From: Pseudomonas salomonii
Lineage (GTDB): Bacteria; Pseudomonadota; Gammaproteobacteria; Pseudomonadales; Pseudomonadaceae
Length of the DNA stretch: 64,000 nucleotides
NCBI RefSeq assembly: GCF_900107155.1
Contig: NZ_FNOX01000013.1
Location: forward strand, 62,001 to 126,000
Reading direction: 5' to 3'
Shown: in pieces, positions 26,982-35,052 of the stretch
How the letters are laid out: every line of letters begins with the position of its first letter
Numbering within the stretch: position 1 is the first letter of the stretch
Position numbers and translations under genes: made by a program
Notes under the pieces: model-generated
Database searches by the model: none
What the model was told of the DNA's origin: nothing
Seen by the model: the letters and a program-made list of their open reading frames with translations, nothing else

Positions 26982-28268
26982 TCAGCTGTGGGAAGAGTCT
27001 GTACTAAAGGGAATATTGGGTTCACGCAGATCCGCCAGTATTCCGCGGCGAATAAGCGGTAACAGACATAGCGCGGTACCCACGCCGCCCACCCAGAGTG
27101 TCCACTCGAGCCCGACGTATTTAATGATCAATGAGGTCATCACGCTGCCCAGGGGAATTGCGCCCCAGATCATGAAGCGCTGCACTGAGTTGACGCGGCC
27201 GAGCAGGGACAACGGCGTGTCGGTCTGCCTCAGGGTCAGGGACGTGGGGCCGAACACCCCCTCCCCCAACCCGTGCAATACGCTGGCGGCGATCAGGCCG
27301 GCGATCGATCCGGAGGCACCAAAAACGGCAATCAGAAACAACCCGCTGACCGACGTAGCGGCGGCAATCACCAGGGTGCGCGCCATGCCCAATTGGTTGA
27401 GCAACCGCGCGGCAATCAGGTTGGCGATCGGAAAACCAATAGCTGCTGCACCAATGACCAGGCCAATCACGTTGGGCGCCAGCAGCAGGATGTCCTTGCA
27501 ATACAGCACCAGGCTGGTCTCGATAACCGTCAAAAACAGCACATACACGGCACCGCATAAAAACACCGGTTCGAGCTTGGGGTGCGAAAACACGAACTTC
27601 AGGCCGGTTTTTATATCCGCCATGATGGAGGTGCGCACTGCGGGGACATGAGTCTGCGCGGGTGCCACGGCCGTATCGCGGATAACACCCAAGGTAAGGA
27701 TCGACATCAGGAACGAGCAGCCGTTAAGAAGAATCGCCATTGGCGGGCCGAATACCGTGATCAACGGGCCAGCGCCTATTGGCCCCAAGGTGCGGGCAAT
27801 CGACTCGGAGAAAAACAATTTGGCATTGCCTTTCTGCAAGTCGGATGCAGCGCAATAGATTTCCGGCAAGAACGAGTTGTACGCGACCTGAAAGAACACC
27901 GTTGCAATGCCGGCAATCAGGATCAGGCCCATCAGCATCGGGAATGTCAGCAGGCCACCCATGGCCATGAGCGCGACCGTCGCGTAGACCACCATTTGCA
28001 CAAGGTCCGCCAGGATCATGGTTTTTCGCTTGGGCAGCCTATCGATCAAGGCGCCAACCGGCAGGCCAAGCGCCAGGAACGGCACAAACATTAAAAATGG
28101 CAAAAGCACGGCTTGCGCCGCCGATGCGCCGACGGTTTGCACCGCCAGGAACGGCAGAGCGATCACCAGGAATTGATTGCCCAGCAGGCTCAGCGACTGC
28201 CCCGACCAGAGCAAATTAAAGTTTTTGTGGTCGGTGCGCCGTAACGGATTTTTTTGTTCAGTGTCCAT
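26982..28268 (-). CDS. MFS transporter (DHA3-like exporter)
   Basis: 428 residues with about 12 membrane segments. N-terminal NFNLLWSGQSLSLLGNQF, and the MFS loop motif GALIDRLPKRK after TM2 (about 72-82), as in EntS-type and macrolide-type exporters of the DHA3 group. As the only transporter in the operon it is the likely exporter of the product, which would also protect the cell from it. Confidence 0.9.
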   Translation of the reverse strand: MDTEQKNPLRRTDHKNFNLLWSGQSLSLLGNQFLVIALPFLAVQTVGASAAQAVLLPFLMFVPFLALGLPVGALIDRLPKRKTMILADLVQMVVYATVALMAMGGLLTFPMLMGLILIAGIATVFFQVAYNSFLPEIYCAASDLQKGNAKLFFSESIARTLGPIGAGPLITVFGPPMAILLNGCSFLMSILTLGVIRDTAVAPAQTHVPAVRTSIMADIKTGLKFVFSHPKLEPVFLCGAVYVLFLTVIETSLVLYCKDILLLAPNVIGLVIGAAAIGFPIANLIAARLLNQLGMARTLVIAAATSVSGLFLIAVFGASGSIAGLIAASVLHGLGEGVFGPTSLTLRQTDTPLSLLGRVNSVQRFMIWGAIPLGSVMTSLIIKYVGLEWTLWVGGVGTALCLLPLIRRGILADLREPNIPFSTDSSHS

Positions 28269-28329
28269 ACACCCTCTCCTAACTCAATAAAACCAATGTC
28301 GCTTGACACCTGCGAAACGACGCGGCCTA

Positions 28330-29298
28330 TCAACTGGCGATATTTTCAAACAGCCGGGTGGTAAGTTGTTTTCCAAACCGAACGCCGTCACAACTCAGGT
28401 TTAACGAGATCCGGTAATCATGGGATTTTCTAACGTAAATGGGGCAGTCAAATAATTGAACGGCCTGCATCCAGTGCGAACGAACATTATGTGGATCATT
28501 GGATAAACACGTGTCTTTTTTAAGATAGAGATCAAACCAAAACACAATGCCATGCGCCAGCGCACTGGCATCGGCGGTAAATGTCAGCTCTTGGTGGGCA
28601 TCAAAAACAAATTCGTTCTTGAAGTCGGCACTGTAGAACTCCAAGGTGTTACTGACCAGTCGATGCGGCCACGTCTGCAAGCGCACTGGGAAATAACCAG
28701 CGGTTTGGAAACTGTTGAATGCACTGACGTCGAGACCAAAAATATCGTCATACACACAGTTGAGGTTGGCCACTTCCTGACTTGATAATAAGCAGGCGTT
28801 CAGTTTCACCGATTCAGGAATGATAATGGCGTCGGGGCTGAGCAATTCACGTTTTGCATGAACCAGCGCGTGACCAAAACCTTCGCCGAAAAAACCGCAA
28901 TCCACGGTTTCGGAAATCATAATCTCGATATTGCGTGGAATATCTTCACCCGGAATCATATCCGTTGACAATTTATTGATAACGGTAATGCGATGCTCCA
29001 AACCATTTATTCGGATGATTTCCTCTGCCTTGGCAGCCACCACTGGGTTAAGTTCACACGTGTAAACATGCCGCGCGCCCTTTCGGGCAATCAGCATCGC
29101 CAACAGGCCGGAGCCGGTACCAATATCAAGTACGGTTTTATTGGTAAGGTCGGTTGCATCAATGGCGTCAAAAAAAGCCTGATTGCGTTGCTGGTCGTTC
29201 AACATAGAAAAATGCCAGCGGGGGATGGTAGCTATCAACGGGTCATTTACATTGATGGTGGTAGCTTTAAACACAGCCTCATTGTTATGACTCAACAT
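28330..29298 (-). CDS. SznE-like arginine N-methyltransferase (PRMT fold)
   Basis: SAM-dependent methyltransferase, 322 residues. Motif I VLDIGTGSG (56-64), an acidic CELNP after beta 2 (about 81), and the double-E loop ISETVDCGFFGEG with E130 and E139, which in PRMTs binds the guanidine. The N-terminal WHFSMLNDQQRN matches the PRMT7 type. Proteobacteria rarely carry PRMTs. Beside an SznF homologue it is the natural counterpart of SznE, which makes N-omega-methyl-L-arginine from free L-arginine in streptozotocin biosynthesis. GGAG is 7 bases before ATG. Free arginine as substrate is inferred. Confidence 0.88.
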   Translation of the reverse strand: MLSHNNEAVFKATTINVNDPLIATIPRWHFSMLNDQQRNQAFFDAIDATDLTNKTVLDIGTGSGLLAMLIARKGARHVYTCELNPVVAAKAEEIIRINGLEHRITVINKLSTDMIPGEDIPRNIEIMISETVDCGFFGEGFGHALVHAKRELLSPDAIIIPESVKLNACLLSSQEVANLNCVYDDIFGLDVSAFNSFQTAGYFPVRLQTWPHRLVSNTLEFYSADFKNEFVFDAHQELTFTADASALAHGIVFWFDLYLKKDTCLSNDPHNVRSHWMQAVQLFDCPIYVRKSHDYRISLNLSCDGVRFGKQLTTRLFENIAS

Positions 29299-29344
29299 GC
29301 TAAATCTCCAAAGTTTGGCGATGCGTCCAGTTCAGCGGGTTTGA

Positions 29345-29641
29345 TCAGACGTTGTAAATAAGCCTTTCGAAATCGTTAAGCCCAACCCAGACCGTGTTCG
29401 CGTTTTCCACGAAGGCTATATCCAGGTAATCAATCTTGCACTTCTTAGTCTTTTTGCCATGCCAGGGACAGATCACCGACTCATTGTCTTCAGTGCCATG
29501 GGTCAGCGGGCCGCCTCGATGCCGGCAGGTCATGTCCTTGAACTTTATCTGCCCGTCTTCGTCGCGCTGCATTTGGATATATTTACTGACCGTCTTGATA
29601 ACCGGCGGTGTCTGAGATCGATCAAAGGCTATAAGTTGCAT
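29345..29641 (-). CDS. Rieske-type 2Fe-2S ferredoxin
   Basis: 98 residues from ATG at 29641. The Rieske cluster ligands are C39-x-H41 (TCRHRGG) and C58-xx-H61 (CPWHGKK). It has no catalytic domain, so it acts as an electron carrier. It overlaps the end of the SznF-like gene by 20 bases, which indicates coupled expression and suggests that it reduces that di-iron enzyme, receiving electrons from the flavin reductase five genes downstream. Confidence 0.9.
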   Translation of the reverse strand: MQLIAFDRSQTPPVIKTVSKYIQMQRDEDGQIKFKDMTCRHRGGPLTHGTEDNESVICPWHGKKTKKCKIDYLDIAFVENANTVWVGLNDFERLIYNV

Positions 29642-31016
29642 ATTGGCGATAATCCCCGATAGACAGAATTCGATATTTGCAAAAGTCAGACAAGACCAGC
29701 GCACCGTGCAGCCGGTTTTTTGCGATCACCACACAGTCGCCGGGCGACAGATCACTGAAACAATCCGGGCCGTGACAAAACCGCAGCAAGCCTTCATCGA
29801 CAATACAAAACTCGTCACCATCATGAACGTGCGGAACAGACAGCTCGTTCTTGGGCTCATTGAGGTAGGCGACAGGGATGTTTTCGATGTTTTCCAACAC
29901 CCTCTGTTTGATATCCATCGCCAGCTGGCGATAGAGGGGGCGCTTGTTCATCCAGGTGATCTGCGCGCACAAATCATCTTCCATGATCTGCTGGAGCATG
30001 CAGGACATTTCAATACCACGCACAAACTCGGGATACACCGTCGGCCCGTAGCGTTCCGCCAGCGGCAATAAAATTTCATTCAAGGTCATGGAACCATGGA
30101 AGTCGTCGATATGCACGTGTTCGGTGTAATAGCGCGCGTCCACATCAGGAAAGTGTTGCAACAGTAAGTTCCTGACTCTGCCGCAATAAGGCCCGAACGA
30201 GTTCTCTGCATAAGTGATTGCGCCGACGTATTCAAAAAAGCATTCCGGGCTTCGCGTCAATTTATGGAAGTAGTTATTGTTGAGCAGCGAAGACGTCAGG
30301 TAGAAATTCCAATAAGCATGGGAATTATCCAGCATGCCGATAGATTTCAGCGTCGACTTGAACAGCGTACTGTGCTTTGTCGCATGTTTGCCATAACCGA
30401 ACTCATCGAGTAATACGCGGAATACTGCAGATTGCGCGTCGCCATAATCGCCTTTTGCAAACCTCGCCATGTGCGAAGACTCAGGAAGGAAATCCACGGC
30501 GTGTTGCATCAGTAACAACTTCAGCATCAATTGCGGGTCATCGGCACTCTGAATCAGGCTCAAAGCATCTAATACGGCGTCGCCATGAGGTTCAAGTTTT
30601 TCTGCAAGAAAGCACTTGAACAGCTCCTTGTTCCACCCCCCACCGACTTTTACCTGAGCCTGTAGATCACCCAAAACCTTTTCCTCAAGCGGGGCAATCA
30701 GCTCATTTGCCAGCGTTCTCAGCGGAGTGCTATAGGCAGTTTTGAGGTCTTCTATAATATTGTTGGACGTAGCAGGCAGGTAGAGAAAATCTTGTTCGTA
30801 CAGCGCCGTAAGCGTTCGATTCATTGTCAGGGATGAATAATTGAACAGCGTACTTTGCGTAACGCTGTCAAATGTAGTGTAGGGAAAAGCTTGCGGTCGA
30901 AGGGGGCGTTTCCAGACAGATTCACATTCTACCCAGTCTTCGCCGTCATGATATAGCTCTGTTTCACCCAAACGTTTCATAAGACGTTCAAAGTCTTCAG
31001 TTGCCTGCACATCCAT
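29622..31016 (-). CDS. SznF-like N-nitrosating enzyme (HDO di-iron domain plus cupin)
   Basis: 464 residues from ATG at 31016 (MDVQATEDFE, with GGGGTGG upstream); SznF is about 470. Residues 1-125 match the helical dimerisation part, about 126-340 the haem-oxygenase-like di-iron oxidase, 385-464 the cupin. HDO ligands at expected spacing: E179, E205, H215, E271, H300, D304, H307 (HVHIDDFH). Cupin ligands: H396 and H398 (HVH) and H437, with the same 39-residue interval as in SznF. In SznF the HDO domain hydroxylates N-methyl-arginine twice and the cupin rearranges it to an N-nitrosourea, so this enzyme should do similar chemistry. First gene of the operon. The product could differ from streptozotocin. 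Confidence 0.93.
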   Translation of the reverse strand: MDVQATEDFERLMKRLGETELYHDGEDWVECESVWKRPLRPQAFPYTTFDSVTQSTLFNYSSLTMNRTLTALYEQDFLYLPATSNNIIEDLKTAYSTPLRTLANELIAPLEEKVLGDLQAQVKVGGGWNKELFKCFLAEKLEPHGDAVLDALSLIQSADDPQLMLKLLLMQHAVDFLPESSHMARFAKGDYGDAQSAVFRVLLDEFGYGKHATKHSTLFKSTLKSIGMLDNSHAYWNFYLTSSLLNNNYFHKLTRSPECFFEYVGAITYAENSFGPYCGRVRNLLLQHFPDVDARYYTEHVHIDDFHGSMTLNEILLPLAERYGPTVYPEFVRGIEMSCMLQQIMEDDLCAQITWMNKRPLYRQLAMDIKQRVLENIENIPVAYLNEPKNELSVPHVHDGDEFCIVDEGLLRFCHGPDCFSDLSPGDCVVIAKNRLHGALVLSDFCKYRILSIGDYRQYATYSL

Positions 31017-31364
31017 TGCGCCACCCCAAATGATTAGGTTTATCGATAGAACCAAAGCATTATCGTTCGGCATATCGCATGTCGGCGATGCAATAGCCTT
31101 GCACCTCGCGTCAGCACTACACTGATTACGAGGGGCAGGGTCAAAATATTGCAAAACATTTCATGGAAAACTCTGTTTCTTGCTTTTATATTTTTAATAT
31201 CTAATTTTTCACACGCCACACAGAACGCATCCCGCTGCAGGATCCGCACTATGGTTTTTTTCGCGCACAAAATTTCACATGCACGCTGTTACTTAACCGT
31301 TCGGGCCTGCCAAGTTTCGTGCTTTATCAAGTTGATAACCGCGGATACAGCGATAGTCTAAGGT
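31017..31364. other. Leader region of the SznF operon
   Basis: 348 bases, AT-rich at 31160-31215. It holds the candidate promoter listed next. No gene is supported; short frames on both strands look like noise. Confidence 0.6.
31116..31144 (-). promoter_or_regulatory. Candidate sigma70 promoter of the SznF operon
   Basis: On the minus strand TTGACC, 17 bases, TGTAGT: 5 of 6 and 4 of 6 matches to the consensus with ideal spacing. A transcript would have a leader of roughly 90 bases. No operator was recognised. Confidence 0.4.
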
Positions 31365-31658
31365 TCACATTGCTTTGTTATCACCTCCCCCTTTTATGAG
31401 CCCTTCAGTTGTCAGCTTCCACTCACGGTAACTGGCGGGCATGCATCGAAAGCAGGGGCGATAGCCTGCCAATCGCGCAGTCTGTTCATCGATAAAAAAC
31501 ACACGATCCTCCACATATCCGCCTTTGCTCAATGCCCGCAGTGCAGCCGGGCAGTCCAGGAGCCCGTAGATCTTGCTTCCTTTATGCCCGCCAAACTGAC
31601 CCGGCTTGGAACTGAGGGCGGGCTTGCCGTGGGAATCTATGACTTTCCAACGCCTCAT
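31365..31658 (-). CDS. Stand-alone Ada-type zinc-binding protein
   Basis: 97 residues from ATG at 31658 (MRRWKVIDSHGK; GGAGGA upstream). It resembles the N-terminal Ada metal-binding domain: C36 in GLLDCPAAL, and C69/C72 in GYRPCFRCMP, with FFIDEQTARLAG before. Such small proteins of unknown function are widespread. Here it follows an ada gene whose own zinc site is destroyed, 39 bases away, so it might supply DNA-methylation sensing in trans. This is speculative. Confidence 0.8.
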   Translation of the reverse strand: MRRWKVIDSHGKPALSSKPGQFGGHKGSKIYGLLDCPAALRALSKGGYVEDRVFFIDEQTARLAGYRPCFRCMPASYREWKLTTEGLIKGGGDNKAM

Positions 31659-31697
31659 TACGCGTCCTCCCCCCGTCAAGTCCCCATCCGGCGCAGT

Positions 31698-32801
31698 TCA
31701 TCCAGCAACTTGTGTCGCGTGCATGCTCTTCTCGCGCTCGATCAATTTGCGCTTACGCTCCACTCCCCAACGGTAGCCAGACAAGGATCCATCACTGCGC
31801 ACCACGCGATGGCATGGAATCGCCACCGCGAGCTTATTGGCCCCGCATGCGTTGGCCACTGCACGGGTGGCACTGGGCATACCTATCCGCGCGGCGACCT
31901 GGGCGTAAGTCTCGGTCGTTCCTGCGGGAATATCCCTCAGCGCCTGCCAAACCCGCTCTTGGAATACGGTGCCGCGGATGTCCAACGGCAGCGCAAGGCC
32001 TGTGCCCGGCGATTCGACAAAGCCGACGACAGTGGCCACCAGCGCCTCGAACTCGGCGTCGCCACCAATCAGGTTGGCGTTGGGGAACTGGTCCTGAAAG
32101 CTCTCCACCAACGCATTAGGGTCATCGCCCAATAAAATCGCGCAAATGCCGCGCGCGCTTCTGGCCACCAGGATCGAGCCCAGCGCGCTTTCGCCCAATG
32201 CGAATTTGATATCCACATTGGCCCCCCCTGCACGGTACTCGGTGGGTTTCATGCCGAGGATATTTTGAGACGCTTCATAGAATCGACTGTTTGAGTTAAA
32301 GCCCGCCTCATAAAGAGCGTCGGTGATGGTGCCGCTGAGCGAAAGCTGGTCTCTGACGCGCGAACGCAACGAAGCGACGCTGTAGGCTTTAGGCGTGAGG
32401 CCCGTGAGTTTCTTGAAGACTCGGTGGAAGTGGAAGCTGCTCATGCCCACCTGTTCGGCCAGATCACCCAGGTTGGGAACCATGTCCGATACGTCGATAA
32501 GCCGGCAGGCTTCGGCAACAGCCACCGCATGCTTTTGGGCGACGACCGCCGGGTTGCTGCTGTCGCGCTTGGAGGGGCGAAACCCGGCCCTTTCGGCTTC
32601 GGCTGCGGTGTCGAAAAACACGATATTTTCCGGCCGAGGCAGCTTGGTCGGACTGAAGGGTTTGCAGTAAACCCCGGTTGTCAGCACGCCGTAGACGAAA
32701 TCGAGGTTTGCATCAGCCTGGCGGTTGACGAGAATACTCCAGCGCGGATCGTCCTCGGCCTTCAGCACGGGCTGGATGGTTTGGTCTTTAACGCATTCCA
32801 T
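31698..32801 (-). CDS. ada: Ada-like O6-methylguanine-DNA methyltransferase and AraC-type regulator, with damaged zinc domain
   Basis: 367 residues from ATG at 32801. Order: Ada-N (about 15-85), AraC helix-turn-helix (about 90-185), ribonuclease-like part and the methyltransferase domain with the active PCHRV (C330), which repairs O6-methylguanine and O4-methylthymine. In Ada-N only C46 (E. coli C38, the methyl acceptor) remains; the zinc ligands C42, C69 and C72 of E. coli are S50, S77 and D80 (codons AGT, TCC, GAC). Phosphotriester repair and methylation-triggered activation should be lost or changed, whereas guanine repair is probably intact. Placed beside N-nitroso biosynthesis genes, it looks like self-resistance. 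Confidence 0.92.
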   Translation of the reverse strand: MECVKDQTIQPVLKAEDDPRWSILVNRQADANLDFVYGVLTTGVYCKPFSPTKLPRPENIVFFDTAAEAERAGFRPSKRDSSNPAVVAQKHAVAVAEACRLIDVSDMVPNLGDLAEQVGMSSFHFHRVFKKLTGLTPKAYSVASLRSRVRDQLSLSGTITDALYEAGFNSNSRFYEASQNILGMKPTEYRAGGANVDIKFALGESALGSILVARSARGICAILLGDDPNALVESFQDQFPNANLIGGDAEFEALVATVVGFVESPGTGLALPLDIRGTVFQERVWQALRDIPAGTTETYAQVAARIGMPSATRAVANACGANKLAVAIPCHRVVRSDGSLSGYRWGVERKRKLIEREKSMHATQVAG

Positions 32802-32898
32802 GGCAACACCCCACTTTCGCAATTTGCACAAGCCTATCGCTATTGAAGCGCATTAAAACTCCGAGTCTTGCTTTCAAATTCGAACGCTTGGCCGTCCA

Positions 32899-33615
32899 TC
32901 ACTGCGCATCATGAAATATTACCCCAAGGGTAAACCGGTCCCCCGCTCTGACCTCGCTCACGCCGTGGCGTGTAAATACGGAGTAGAAGCCTCTGGCCCC
33001 CTTAACGGGCCTGCGGTTGACGGCAAAAATCACTGCATCGCCCTTGCGCAACGGCACCACGCTGACCCTGGACTGCATCCGTGGCCGCTGTTCGGTAAGC
33101 ACAAATTCGCCGCCGCTAAAGTCGTCATTGGGCTCAGACAGGAGGATAGCCATCTGCACGGGAAACAGAATGTCTCCATACAGGTCGCGGTGCAGGCAAT
33201 TGTAATCGCCTGCACCGTAGCGCAGCAGCAGCGGCGTGGGGCGCTCTTGCCGGGCATCATGGCACTGGCTTAGAAAGTCTTCGTGGCGTTCGGGATAGGG
33301 AGGTTCAAGGCCAAGTTTAGTGTTCCAATAGTTGGCCAGTGGAACCATCTGCGGGTAAACACAGGATCTCAATGTGGCGATAATAGGCGGCAGCGGGTAT
33401 GCAAAATATTTATATTGCCCTAAACCGAAGCCGTGGCTGCCCATATTGATACACGACCTAAAAATGGCCGGTTCGCAGTAGCTATCGATAAGACCCTGGC
33501 AGACGTCTGGGTCGAGCAGGTTCTCAATGACGCTAAAGCCGCTGGCGTTTACGCGATGTAGATGCTCACTCCAGTTTTCGCAAGCGAGCCTTGTTTCCAA
33601 TGCCGTGTCGATCAT
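32899..33615 (-). CDS. 2OG-Fe(II) oxygenase of the Ada-associated type
   Basis: 238 residues from ATG at 33615 (the ATG at 33621 has no proper Shine-Dalgarno spacing). Double-stranded beta helix with iron ligands in LHRDLYG (H-x-D) and a distal His in FTRHGVS, and R in GDRFTLG for 2-oxoglutarate. It is not AlkB proper in sequence, but this oxygenase type is found near ada in other bacteria. It may oxidatively remove alkyl groups from nucleic acids or protein. 97 bases separate it from ada on the same strand. Confidence 0.85.
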   Translation of the reverse strand: MIDTALETRLACENWSEHLHRVNASGFSVIENLLDPDVCQGLIDSYCEPAIFRSCINMGSHGFGLGQYKYFAYPLPPIIATLRSCVYPQMVPLANYWNTKLGLEPPYPERHEDFLSQCHDARQERPTPLLLRYGAGDYNCLHRDLYGDILFPVQMAILLSEPNDDFSGGEFVLTEQRPRMQSRVSVVPLRKGDAVIFAVNRRPVKGARGFYSVFTRHGVSEVRAGDRFTLGVIFHDAQ

Positions 33616-34118
33616 TGCCATTCCCGTGTGGATCGCATGATTGTCAACATACCGCAGGCAATCCGTGGGAGCCTCCGGTTTATTGCTATCAAATTAATCC
33701 AGTGAACCGCCCCGGATTTCCATTTCAGATTATCCCGGCCCACCAATTCAAAGCATCGACAAAACCCGCCCAGTGCAGGTTTCGTTGTTTCTGAGGTCTG
33801 AAAACCCCAGCCAGCATGCCTTCGGATTTTTCCTTCAAGATATCGCGCCGTTGGTGAACTGTTCCCACCCCATCTACACGGCTAACCTCCTCCCGTCGCT
33901 GCAAAATCAGCGACCGGGTTTAGCAGCTCGGTTAATATCAAGGCCTGCAACGCCACCATCCGTTCAGCATCTGCTGGACTGCGTTATGGCGGCTGTGCGT
34001 GGGGCACTTTCGGGTGCGCTGGGTTCCTTGATTCCTGGTCTGCTAACCCGCGTACAGTCGCCACCCACTTCGTTTAGCAGCGATGCCTGGCGACTCCACC
34101 AATCAAGGAGTTTGCGCC
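33616..34118. other. Right flank of the accessory region
   Basis: 503 bases with no supported gene. It contains the third att-like sequence (33724-33750). Short open frames are not convincing. Confidence 0.6.
33724..33750 (+). repeat. Third att-like sequence, probable old right end
   Basis: TTCAGATTATCCCGGCCCACCA followed by ATTCA matches the block at 21645-21671 in 24 of 27 positions and resembles the ssrA 3' end. It suggests that the segment 21.7-33.75 kb was inserted as a separate or older element at the same locus. The 33-bp terminator repeat is not present here. Confidence 0.6.
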
Positions 34119-34373
34119 ATGAAAAAAATCCCCCCCAATCCCCCAGCGAGCCTTTTCACGGTCGCTCAAAACATCGACCCCGAAACCCTCCTGATTCAAG
34201 CCAGCGAAACCCTTGCCTCGCTGAACGCTATCACCACTGACCTGGCTTTCGAACTCGAAGGTGAAAACCGTCAGAAGCTTTTGGGTAGCCAACAATTAAT
34301 CGTGCTCGGTGAGTTATTGATCGAGCGGGTGTTGACCCTACTGCAGCCCACAAGCTCACCGTCCCCGCAATAG
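34119..34373 (+). CDS. DUF6124 family protein
   Basis: 84 residues from ATG at 34119 with AAGGAG 8 bases before it. The start MKKIPPNPP and the helical rest (SETLASLNAITTDLAFELEGENRQKLL) match a Pseudomonas family of small proteins of unknown function. A shorter relative of similar start is at 50230-50520. It lies just outside the putative island end. Confidence 0.8.
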   Translation: MKKIPPNPPASLFTVAQNIDPETLLIQASETLASLNAITTDLAFELEGENRQKLLGSQQLIVLGELLIERVLTLLQPTSSPSPQ

Positions 34374-34588
34374 CCACAGCCCAAAAAGCCGAGTCGCCAT
34401 GCAGCAGCTCGGCTTTAAGAATCTTCAGTGCTCAGCGTCCCTTCGCTCACTCGAAATAAACCTGCTCAACCACGCCACCCGCTCAGCTGCTGCCGATCTT
34501 AAAATTAAAGTCATGTGGATAAACGCTTGATCCAACCCTGTAGCCTTTAGCGAACGATGTTTACCACCCGCTATACGAGGAAGCGCTC

Positions 34589-34864
34589 ATGGGTCAGTCC
34601 AGCGAAAGTCGTGTTGAGCAGCCGCAGGAGAATATCGAAGTCTCACTGGCTGCCGAGAAAGTGGAACTTGAAGCATGGCTTGATTTATTCGAAGCGGCGC
34701 CTGTCCACGTGCGTGCTGCTTTCGACTTAGCCAGTACCAGGATCGGCGCGATGGGGTTGCTGGCTAGCCGAGGCATTCCAATCACCGAGTTCAATCGTGT
34801 CATGGGTGTCAACACTGCAACGCTGTCAGAGGCTGATAGCGAGTTCGAATCGTCGCGTTGGTAA
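34589..34864 (+). CDS. Hypothetical small protein
   Basis: 91 residues, GAGGAAGCG upstream of the ATG. Acidic, helical, with a segment LFEAAPVHVRAAFDLASTRIG. No family recognised; it has no signal peptide or membrane segment. Its ribosome-binding site and codon use suggest a real gene. Confidence 0.6.
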   Translation: MGQSSESRVEQPQENIEVSLAAEKVELEAWLDLFEAAPVHVRAAFDLASTRIGAMGLLASRGIPITEFNRVMGVNTATLSEADSEFESSRW

Positions 34865-35052
34865 ACCGAACGATCAGACCGATGCTGTAAAGGCATATTG
34901 CATGCCCAAGAGTCGCCCCCTCCCCCCAAGGCCTGGATTCAAAACAGGCCAGTACAGAGTCGGGTTATTAGGCTCTGCTAAATTGCTGGGGAGGGCGTCG
35001 GCTGTTTGCGTGTTGGCAGTGTGTCGTCGGCCGCAATCAGACCGACGTGGTC

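Noticed and set aside
32899..33615. AlkB itself
   Set aside because: The iron-binding motif and oxygenase fold are there, but the sequence is of another 2OG oxygenase group linked to ada, so the AlkB name is not used.
33724..33750. A tRNA gene at the att-like block, suggested by the CCCACCA end
   Set aside because: No cloverleaf can be made from the upstream sequence; it fits better as a degenerate ssrA-end copy.
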